Both the position numbers and the translations under genes were made by a program. Source: JAHJEM01 sp043805315 (GTDB lineage: Archaea; Nanobdellota; Nanobdellia; Woesearchaeales; JAHJEM01). From it: a stretch of 20,648 nucleotides of DNA. The DNA lies in the NCBI GenBank assembly GCA_043805315.1, contig JAZDID010000047.1, positions 1 through 20,648 of the forward strand. Reading direction: 5' to 3'. Shown one piece after another: positions 14,725 to 20,648 of the stretch. Under the pieces are notes generated by a model. That model worked only from the letters and a program-made list of their open reading frames with translations. It searched no databases and was not told the origin of the DNA. Within the stretch, counting starts at the first letter, position 1. Each line of letters opens with the position of its first letter.

Positions 14725-14732
14725 TTAATATA
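14725..14732 (+). promoter_or_regulatory. TATA box of the gat operon
   Basis: TTAATATA predicts transcription near 14754, leaving about 10 nt of leader (containing AGGGTAAGG) before the gatB ATG at 14764. Confidence 0.5.
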
Positions 14733-14763
14733 TCCATCTCGTTTTTTCAGTCAGGGTAAGGTT

Positions 14764-16197
14764 ATGAGAGCAGAAACACGCAAGCAGGAGCCTGTATCAA
14801 AAGAAGAGCATGTAGTAAAGGTCAAAATCGGCCTCGAGATCCACGTCTACCTCTTCATGGAGAACCGGACAAAGCTCTTCTGCGAGTGCAAGATAGACAA
14901 GAGCAGCCCTCCAAACACCAACATCTGCCCAATCTGCACAAGCCAGCCTGGCGCAAAGCCCATGCTGACGAACAAGGAGGCTGTGGAGAAGATCATCGCA
15001 ATCTCGCTCATGCTCAACTGCAAGATCAACAAGCGCTTCCTGTTCCAGAGAAAGCATTACTCCTGGCCAGACCTGCCCTCTGGCTACCAGCGGACCATGT
15101 CAGGCGCATACTCCACGCCGACTGCAGTGAACGGCGAGTTCCATGGCATCAGAATCAGCGATGTCCATCTGGAAGAAGACCCTGCGAAATGGGATCCAGA
15201 GACTGGCAAGGTAGATTACAATAGATCAGGACTTCCTCTTGCAGAGATCGTGACTGCGCCGGATTTCAAGACTGCTGCAGAAGTGCAGGACTGGCTGAAC
15301 AAACTCTTGGTCACGCTTTCCTATGTGCATGCAGTGGAGAAGAACGCAGGGATAAAGTGCGATGTGAATGTCTCTATCTCCCCTGACTTTACCAGGACAG
15401 AGATAAAAAATGTCAATTCGATCACTGCGATAGGAGAGGCTATCGCGCATGAGATACGAAGACTCGCAAAGCAGGCACAAGAAGGAATAGAGCATACGCA
15501 GCAGACGCGCATGTGGGACGACGAGAAGAAGGAGACTGTGTTCATGCGCAGCAAGGAGACTGCCTTGGATTACATGTTTATCCCGGAGCCAGACCTGCCG
15601 GTGATCAAGATTCATGACACGCTTCTTGCAGAGATACAGAAGAAACTCCCTGAGAGGCCTGCAGACAAGCTCAAAAAATATATCGCGCTCAAGATAGACA
15701 AGACAGATGCAGAGATCATTTCCTCAGAGATCATCCTCGCAGCATTGTTTGACAAGGTCATCAAAAAGGTCGATCCTGTCTTTGCCTCAAAATGGTTCAG
15801 GAGGGATGTCATCGCAGCCATCAACGCGAATAATATAGAACTGGACGAGCTCAGCATCAGCGCAGAGCACTTGATCGACTGGTTTTCCCTGCTGAATTCA
15901 GGAGAGCTCTCCCCTCTCATCGCCAAAGACATCCTGGAAAAATTCATCACCGAAAACTTCGATGTCAGGAAATACGTGCATGAGCATAAGTTAAGCGCTG
16001 TCAAGGACTCTGCAGAGCTTGAAAAATTATGCGAGGAAGCTGTCGCTCAAAATCCAATCGCCCTGAAAGAGTACCTTGCAGGGAAAGAGAAAGCCCTGAA
16101 TGCCATCGTTGGCTCTGTCATGGCACAGACAAAAGGGAAGGCAGACCCTGCAGCAGTCAATAGGATCTTGAAAGAAATCATTGAGAAGAAAAAATGA
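14764..16197 (+). CDS. gatB: GatB, Asp/Glu-tRNA amidotransferase subunit B
   Basis: A 477-residue subunit that binds mischarged tRNA, activates the Asp (or Glu) side chain with ATP and receives ammonia from GatA. Visible blocks are IGLEIHVYL (22-30), a zinc site from Cys in LFCECK and NICPICTSQPGAKP, HLEEDPAKW, and DYNRSGLPLAEIVTAPDF. The helical tail and YqeY-like C-terminal domain complete the usual length. There is no GAD insert as found in GatE, so this is GatB. The open frame runs upstream to 14176, but that part is antisense to the methylthiotransferase gene. The first good start after the TATA box is the 14764 ATG. The stop overlaps the gatC start as ATGA. Confidence 0.95.
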   Translation: MRAETRKQEPVSKEEHVVKVKIGLEIHVYLFMENRTKLFCECKIDKSSPPNTNICPICTSQPGAKPMLTNKEAVEKIIAISLMLNCKINKRFLFQRKHYSWPDLPSGYQRTMSGAYSTPTAVNGEFHGIRISDVHLEEDPAKWDPETGKVDYNRSGLPLAEIVTAPDFKTAAEVQDWLNKLLVTLSYVHAVEKNAGIKCDVNVSISPDFTRTEIKNVNSITAIGEAIAHEIRRLAKQAQEGIEHTQQTRMWDDEKKETVFMRSKETALDYMFIPEPDLPVIKIHDTLLAEIQKKLPERPADKLKKYIALKIDKTDAEIISSEIILAALFDKVIKKVDPVFASKWFRRDVIAAINANNIELDELSISAEHLIDWFSLLNSGELSPLIAKDILEKFITENFDVRKYVHEHKLSAVKDSAELEKLCEEAVAQNPIALKEYLAGKEKALNAIVGSVMAQTKGKADPAAVNRILKEIIEKKK

Positions 16198-16448
16198 AAG
16201 AAAACCAAGAGCGTGAAACGCAGGAGAGGGAAGAGGAAGTCAAGCGGATAGCAAAGAAGATCATGGACGAGTTCATGGAAGAGCTCGGAAAAGTCAAGCT
16301 CGAGGAGGAATTCGGCGTCGAGAGGAACGAGATGTTCAGAGAGCCTGACCAAAAGAGTACAGCAGACCCTGAGTTCAGGCAGCGTATGCTCAAGAACGCA
16401 GCCAAGGTCAAGGACGACTGCATTGTCGCAGAAAAGAAGAGCTGGTGA
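16194..16448 (+). CDS. gatC: GatC, archaeal-type amidotransferase subunit C
   Basis: An 84-residue protein. GatC wraps around GatA and GatB and stabilises the complex. Here it is the short archaeal version: a charged helix (about 6-35), then LEEEFGVERNEMFRE, then the conserved end DPEFRQRMLKNAAKVKDD followed by CIVAEKKSW. The last block is typical of archaeal GatC and differs from the bacterial form. It overlaps gatB by 4 nt (ATGA) at the start and meets the CYTH gene at its end, so it is translated as part of a coupled series. Its small size and charge make it easy to miss, but position and C-terminal motif make the call good. Confidence 0.87.
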   Translation: MKENQERETQEREEEVKRIAKKIMDEFMEELGKVKLEEEFGVERNEMFREPDQKSTADPEFRQRMLKNAAKVKDDCIVAEKKSW

Positions 16449-16450
16449 AG

Positions 16451-17014
16451 ATGAAGCCGCACAAGGAAATCGAAGTGAAGATCCTAGAGATCAGCAAGAA
16501 AGACATGATCTACAAGCTCGAGCAGCTCAAGGCGAAAAAAGTCTTTTCTGGCATCAGCATTAACGAGTTCTATGAATTCAGACAGGATGGTGGGGAGGAA
16601 CGGCAGTTCCTGCGCCTGCGCAGGGAGATTGCAGACGATAAAAAAACACAAAGGACACTCATCACGCTCAAGCGCAAACTGGAGAAGAAGACAGGGAACA
16701 GCATGAAAGCGCACGAGGAGATCGAGACAGAGGCCTCGACCTATGCTGCTGTAGTACTCCTCTTCGCAGAGTTCGGCTTCAGGAAAGTTGCAGAGCACAC
16801 AAAACATCGTCTAACATACTTGTTAGGTGGTGTTTACTACAATATCGACGAGTATGAGGGTCTCCCTGCGATCCTTGAGATCGAGTCACGCTCAGAAAAA
16901 TCCCTTCCTGCTGCTGTGAAAAGGATCGGCCACACCATGCAAGACACCAACCCCTATGGCATCAGGAATCTCTTCAAGCTCTACAACAAGGAGTTTTTCA
17001 ACGTGAAACCATGA
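16451..17014 (+). CDS. CYTH-domain protein (CyaB/thiamine-triphosphatase-like)
   Basis: A 187-residue single-domain protein from the ATG at 16451. The start HKEIEVKIL carries the ExExK signature of the CYTH (triphosphate tunnel) superfamily (Glu6, Glu8, Lys10). Further family features are FLRLRRE (51-57), TLITLKRK (69-76), HEEIETEAS, KHRLTYLLGGVYYNIDEYEGLPAILEIES (about 117-145, with basic and acidic tunnel residues) and a Tyr-rich end. Such proteins hydrolyse triphosphates or cyclise ATP; the substrate here cannot be told. A GTG at 16445 would overlap the gatC stop by 4 nt (GTGA), like the other junctions, and is an alternative start. The stop overlaps gatA as ATGA. Its place between gatC and gatA is unusual. 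A link to tRNA amidation is only a guess. Confidence 0.85.
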   Translation: MKPHKEIEVKILEISKKDMIYKLEQLKAKKVFSGISINEFYEFRQDGGEERQFLRLRREIADDKKTQRTLITLKRKLEKKTGNSMKAHEEIETEASTYAAVVLLFAEFGFRKVAEHTKHRLTYLLGGVYYNIDEYEGLPAILEIESRSEKSLPAAVKRIGHTMQDTNPYGIRNLFKLYNKEFFNVKP

Positions 17015-18405
17015 GAGAAATCACTACCTGGAAAAAATTGGAGAAGATAAAATCAGGCGAGTTCTCTGCAGAAGATAATATCAGGGGTTTCCTGCATAAG
17101 ATCAAGCAGGAGAACAAGAGGATCAATGCATTCCTTTACGTCGCTGAAAAAGAAGCAGTTGACGCTGCAAAGAATATTGACACAAAAATTAGAAACAAGG
17201 GTAAGATCGGCAGGCTTGCAGGTCTTGCAGTTGCTGTCAAGTCCAACATCAACGTCATTGGCATGCCTATCAGCTGTGCGTCAAACACCCTTGAGCAATA
17301 CCACGGCACGTATGATGCTGATGTGATACAGAAGATAAAAGAAGAGGATGGCATCATCATAGGCATCACGAACTGCGATGAGTTCGCGGCAGGCTCGAGC
17401 GGTGAGCACTCTGCATTCGGCCCGACGCTGAATCCCAAAGCAATGGACAGGATTCCTGGCGGCTCAAGCTCTGGCAGCGCAGCTGCAGTCGTAGCAGGAT
17501 TCTGCGACCTGGCCTTGGGAAGCGACACTGGCGGCAGCATCCGCAACCCGGCATCGCACTGCGGCATTGTCGGGATCAAACCAAGCTATGGTCGAGTCTC
17601 GCGCTATGGCTTGATTGACTTGTCCATGTCCCTCGACCAAATTGGCCCTTTTTCCCAAGATGTATTTGGTGCAGCACTTTTGCTTGAAGTTATCTCAGGA
17701 AAAAGCGGCAATGACGCGGTGACTTCTGATGCGCCAGTGGATACCTATTCACGGCAAACACGGCAAACTCCTGTCAATGCCATCAAGATCGGCATATGCA
17801 AGGATTTTGAAGAATTGTGCCAGGACAAGAGAATCCATGCGCTGATCATGTCTGCTGCCGAGAAGCTTGCCAAAGAGACTGGTTCAAAGCTTATCGAGTT
17901 CCATGCAAAGAACCTGAAACTCGGCGTGCAGACCTATTACCCGATTGTCTATACTGAGTTCTTCTCAGCGACGCGAAAGTTCGACGGACGGAGGTATGGA
18001 AAAAAGATAGAAGAGAGCTGCGGAGAAGAAGTCTTGCGGAGGATACTGGGAGGCAGAGAGATCTCCAGGGCAGAGTACGCAGGCAGGTACTATAGGAAAG
18101 CCTTGGCTGTGAAGAACCTCATCGCAAAAGACTTCTCAGAAACTTTCAAGAAGGTTGACATCATCCTCTCGCCAGTCACGCCGATCCTTCCCCACACATT
18201 CAGCACAAGGCTCACGCCGCAGGAAGAGTATGCCTATGACGCGTTCACGATCCCCTCGAACCTTGCAGGCATCTGTGCAGGCGTCGTGCCGTGCGGTACA
18301 ATCGATGGCATTCCTGTCGGCATCCAGATCATGGCGCCGGCGTTTGCAGAGAAACTATTGATTGCGGTGATGAGACAGATTGAGGAATTGCATAATAATC
18401 AATGA
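17011..18405 (+). CDS. gatA: GatA, glutaminase subunit of the tRNA amidotransferase
   Basis: A 464-residue amidase-signature enzyme that releases ammonia from glutamine for use by GatB. The catalytic Ser-cisSer-Lys triad is visible: Lys77 (AVKSN), Ser152 in GGSSSGSAA (150-158) and nucleophile Ser176 in DTGGSIRNPA (172-181). Other family blocks are ITNCDEFAAGSS, GIVGIKPSYGRVSRYGLI, and near the end IPSNLAGICAGVVPCG and GIPVGIQIMAP. Length is normal for archaeal GatA. The start is the ATG that overlaps the CYTH stop (17011-17014), with no need for another start. With gatB and gatC it completes GatCAB. Next to aspS, the substrate is most likely Asp-tRNA(Asn). Confidence 0.96.
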   Translation: MREITTWKKLEKIKSGEFSAEDNIRGFLHKIKQENKRINAFLYVAEKEAVDAAKNIDTKIRNKGKIGRLAGLAVAVKSNINVIGMPISCASNTLEQYHGTYDADVIQKIKEEDGIIIGITNCDEFAAGSSGEHSAFGPTLNPKAMDRIPGGSSSGSAAAVVAGFCDLALGSDTGGSIRNPASHCGIVGIKPSYGRVSRYGLIDLSMSLDQIGPFSQDVFGAALLLEVISGKSGNDAVTSDAPVDTYSRQTRQTPVNAIKIGICKDFEELCQDKRIHALIMSAAEKLAKETGSKLIEFHAKNLKLGVQTYYPIVYTEFFSATRKFDGRRYGKKIEESCGEEVLRRILGGREISRAEYAGRYYRKALAVKNLIAKDFSETFKKVDIILSPVTPILPHTFSTRLTPQEEYAYDAFTIPSNLAGICAGVVPCGTIDGIPVGIQIMAPAFAEKLLIAVMRQIEELHNNQ

Positions 18406-18428
18406 AATTCTCATCTACAATAAAAAAG

Positions 18429-18436
18429 TTTTAAAA
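18429..18436 (+). promoter_or_regulatory. TATA box of aspS (leaderless)
   Basis: TTTTAAAA in the 53-nt gap after gatA, centred about 26 nt from the aspS ATG at 18459. aspS can therefore be transcribed separately from the gat operon, with no leader. Confidence 0.55.
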
Positions 18437-18458
18437 CCTTGCCAGAACACGAGCTAGC

Positions 18459-20198
18459 ATGATGCGTAGCCACACGTGCGGAGAATTGACAAAAGAGCAT
18501 ATCGGCATGCAGGTGGTCCTCTGCGGCTGGGTTCAATCACGACGAGACCATGGAGGGATCATCTTTGTCGACCTGAGAGACCGGTATGGCTTGACCCAAG
18601 TGGTTTTTGATCCGAGCCATGACAAGCGCGTGCACGAGATTGCAGAGCACATCTCTAGGGAATACGTGCTTTCTGTCAAAGGAAAAGTCAGGCATCGGAA
18701 GCCAGGCATGGTGAACGAGAAGCTCTATACTGGTGAGATAGAGATCATCACTGACGAGCTTGAGATCATCAACAAGACCCTTGACATCCCGCCCATAGAA
18801 GTGGATGACAAGAAAATAGCCAATGACGAGATCCGGCTCACCTACCGCTATCTAGACCTGCGGCGGCCGCAGATGCAGCGCAACCTCCTCATGCGCCATG
18901 TTGTGGTGACTGCTGCACGGGAGCATTTCAACCAGCATGGCTTCTTGGAGATAGAAACCCCTCTGTTAGTGAAGTCCACTCCAGAAGGCGCGCGGGACTA
19001 TGTGGTTCCGTCAAGAATTAACCCAGGAAAGTTCTACGCGCTTCCCCAATCACCGCAATTGTACAAGCAGATACTCATGATAGCGGGATGCGACCGGTAT
19101 TACCAGGTCGCGAGATGCTTGCGTGATGAAGACCTGAGAGCTGACCGGCAGCCAGAGCACACCCAGTTTGATTTTGAGATGAGCTTTGTGACTTCAGAGT
19201 ATATCAGGGCATTTGTTGAAGGGCTGTACAAGCACGTGTTCAAGAAAGTCCTTGATGTTGAGCTGGAAGAGTTCCCAGTTATTACCTATGCAGATGCGAT
19301 GGCTAAGTTCGGTTCAGACAAGCCAGACATCAGGTTCAAGCTTGAATTACAGGAGGTAACAGAAATCTGCCACAAGTCAGATTTTTCAGTGTTCAAGAAC
19401 GCAGCGAGCGTCAAGTGCCTTGCACCGCACAAGGATTTCACCAGAAAGGAATTCGACGAGCTGGGAGAATCCTGCGTGAACCTGGGCGCGAAAGGCATGG
19501 CATGGGCAAAAGTGACAGAGAAAGGACTGGACTCCAGCATTGTCAAGTACATTCCAGAACCTGTCCAGCAGGAGCTGATTAAGGAAACACATGCAAAGCC
19601 AGGCAGCTCATTGCTCTTCATCGCTGACGAAGAGAAAAAGGTGAACAAGATTCTTGGCCAACTCCGCCTCAGGTTAGGAGAGCAACTTGGTCTCATCAAC
19701 AAGAACGAGTTCAAGTTCTGCTTTGTGACTGACTTTCCCTTGTTTGCCTGGAATGAAGATGAGGAACGATGGGAGCCAGAGCATCACATGTTCTCTATGC
19801 CAAAAAAGGAATACATCACGGACTTTGAGAAACGGCCTGGCGATGTCATCGGAGACTTATGGGATGTGTGCCTGAATGGCCTGGAATTAGGGTCAGGCTC
19901 CATGCGTGTTTCAGACCCTGCTTTGCAGGAGCGCATCATGAACTTCATCGGCATCACAAAAGAACAGGCCAAGGAAAAGTTCGGATTCCTTCTTGAAGCC
20001 TACAAGTACGGCGCGCCTGTGCACGGCGGTATGGGATTAGGGGTTGATCGGCTTGTTGCGCTGATGCTCGGCACAAACGACATCCGCGAGGTCATTGCTT
20101 TTCCGAAGAACAAGAATGCAGAATGCCCGATGGACGACAGCCCCTCTGATATTTCTGAGAAGCAATTACGAGAACTCCATATACAGGTGAAAAAATAA
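18459..20198 (+). CDS. aspS: Aspartyl-tRNA synthetase, bacterial type, probably non-discriminating
   Basis: A 579-residue class II synthetase. The N-terminal OB fold (residues 1-105, SHTCGELTKEHIG, GWVQSRRDHGGIIFVDLRD) binds the anticodon. Catalytic blocks are RYLDLRRPQMQ, STPEGARDYVVPSR, QSPQLYKQ (197-204), motif 2 CLRDEDLRADRQPEHTQ (220-236) and motif 3 HGGMGLGVDRL (522-532). Residues about 295-405 form the GAD insertion found in bacterial AspRS and absent from the archaeal type of about 430 residues. His31 (RRDHGG) and Gly83 match the residues linked to relaxed tRNA recognition in Pseudomonas AspRS; E. coli has Leu at the first. It therefore probably charges both tRNA(Asp) and tRNA(Asn), feeding GatCAB. 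The start may be either of two adjacent ATGs (18459 or 18462). It is likely of bacterial origin by transfer. Confidence 0.95.
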   Translation: MMRSHTCGELTKEHIGMQVVLCGWVQSRRDHGGIIFVDLRDRYGLTQVVFDPSHDKRVHEIAEHISREYVLSVKGKVRHRKPGMVNEKLYTGEIEIITDELEIINKTLDIPPIEVDDKKIANDEIRLTYRYLDLRRPQMQRNLLMRHVVVTAAREHFNQHGFLEIETPLLVKSTPEGARDYVVPSRINPGKFYALPQSPQLYKQILMIAGCDRYYQVARCLRDEDLRADRQPEHTQFDFEMSFVTSEYIRAFVEGLYKHVFKKVLDVELEEFPVITYADAMAKFGSDKPDIRFKLELQEVTEICHKSDFSVFKNAASVKCLAPHKDFTRKEFDELGESCVNLGAKGMAWAKVTEKGLDSSIVKYIPEPVQQELIKETHAKPGSSLLFIADEEKKVNKILGQLRLRLGEQLGLINKNEFKFCFVTDFPLFAWNEDEERWEPEHHMFSMPKKEYITDFEKRPGDVIGDLWDVCLNGLELGSGSMRVSDPALQERIMNFIGITKEQAKEKFGFLLEAYKYGAPVHGGMGLGVDRLVALMLGTNDIREVIAFPKNKNAECPMDDSPSDISEKQLRELHIQVKK

Positions 20199-20200
20199 TC

Positions 20201-20617
20201 ATGGCATTTGATAAGCAGTGGCATGAGAAGCACAAGATGCCTCAGAATCCAAGCATGGATGATCGATTGCAATGGCATCTGGAGCATGCAGAGCACTGTG
20301 ACTGCAGAAAGATTCCAGAGAAATTGCTGGCCAAGATTCTTTTAATGAAGGATGTTCTTTTGCTGAAGGAAAACGAGAAAGGAAAGATATATACAACAGG
20401 AAAATTCAAAATCATCTACAGATACAAGGGCACCATTTCAGGAGATAATGCTGAAAATGTTCGTGAGACAATCTACTTCATTACTGGTTCAGCAGAAGTC
20501 ACATTGAAGGATAAGACACACAAAATACGTGCTCCTGTGAAAGTCATGTTTCCCGCCAAAACATATCATAAAATCAAGGCATTGACTGATATCTGCTTTA
20601 TCATGTTTGAAAAATAG
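20201..20617 (+). CDS. Small cupin-like protein of unknown function
   Basis: A 138-residue protein in two parts. The N-terminal 45 residues (MAFDKQWHEKHKMPQNPSMD, then LQWHLEHAEHCDCRKIPEK) are rich in His and contain Cys33 and Cys35, a possible metal site. I have the impression that this start is shared by other uncharacterised archaeal proteins, but cannot confirm it. Residues about 62-137 look like a small beta-barrel: TTGKFKIIYRYKG, ETIYFITGSAEVTLKD, APVKVMFPAKTYHKIKALTD. The pattern P-A-K-x-x-H near the end resembles the second cupin motif. It starts 3 nt after the aspS stop, with AGGTGA inside the end of aspS as Shine-Dalgarno site, so it is co-transcribed. It looks more A/T-rich than its neighbours. 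No function is assigned. Confidence 0.75.
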   Translation: MAFDKQWHEKHKMPQNPSMDDRLQWHLEHAEHCDCRKIPEKLLAKILLMKDVLLLKENEKGKIYTTGKFKIIYRYKGTISGDNAENVRETIYFITGSAEVTLKDKTHKIRAPVKVMFPAKTYHKIKALTDICFIMFEK

Positions 20618-20648
20618 GTGATCAGTGATTGGTTTATTTCCATTTTCT

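Noticed and set aside
14176..14763. 196-codon upstream extension of the gatB frame
   Set aside because: It is antisense to the methylthiotransferase gene, shows no GatB similarity and lies before the gat TATA box.
3282..20635. AGTGATTGGTTT present at 3282-3293 and 20624-20635
   Set aside because: Isolated 12-base repeats are expected many times by chance in a window of this size, and the two sites have no shared context.
1..20648. Search for tRNA or rRNA genes, CRISPR arrays, insertion sequences and prophage genes
   Set aside because: No spaced direct-repeat array, terminal inverted repeats with transposase, or cloverleaf sequence was noticed by eye; a covariance-model scan was not possible.

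Overview
The window looks like a piece of an archaeal chromosome, probably from a DPANN-type lineage such as Woesearchaeota; that placement is an inference from gene families, not a database match. The archaeal evidence is an archaeal-type Taw1, an archaeal MiaB-like methylthiotransferase, the short archaeal form of GatC, and promoters with A/T-rich TATA boxes. Several of those TATA boxes are centred about 26 to 29 nt upstream of an ATG that has no Shine-Dalgarno sequence, which implies leaderless transcripts. Genes inside operons instead use Shine-Dalgarno sites or ATGA stop/start overlaps.

Layout. 1-640 (minus): truncated four-helix membrane protein with a Cys-rich outer loop. 708-2528 (minus): membrane-anchored, secreted right-handed beta-helix protein. 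2529-2868: non-coding stretch with a promoter, a C/T-rich tract that could form a G-quadruplex on the minus strand, and a T-rich terminator. 2869-8337 (minus): iron-sulfur assembly locus transcribed sufB-sufD-sufS-sufU-sufC, followed by a small HTH regulator with a four-Cys C-terminus. 8338-8725: divergent control region carrying the sufB promoter with a 14-nt palindrome, and the nrdJ promoter followed by two sites resembling NrdR boxes, 32 bp apart. 8726-11719 (plus): adenosylcobalamin-dependent ribonucleotide reductase. 11720-12163 (minus): unknown acidic protein. 12195-14675 (minus): two radical-SAM enzymes that modify tRNA position 37, Taw1 and the methylthiotransferase. 14764-18405 (plus): gatB-gatC-CYTH gene-gatA, joined by overlapping starts and stops. 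18459-20617 (plus): aspS, encoding a bacterial-type AspRS, and a small cupin-like protein.

How the genes may work together. The SUF locus makes Fe-S clusters, and two nearby enzymes each need two clusters. The gat genes plus aspS form the complete indirect route to Asn-tRNA(Asn): a non-discriminating AspRS would charge tRNA(Asn) with Asp, and GatCAB would amidate it. The AspRS is of the bacterial GAD-insert type and keeps residues tied to relaxed tRNA recognition, so it looks laterally acquired. The nrdJ control region likewise looks like a bacterial NrdR regulon placed behind an archaeal TATA box. I saw no tRNA, rRNA, CRISPR array, insertion sequence or origin.
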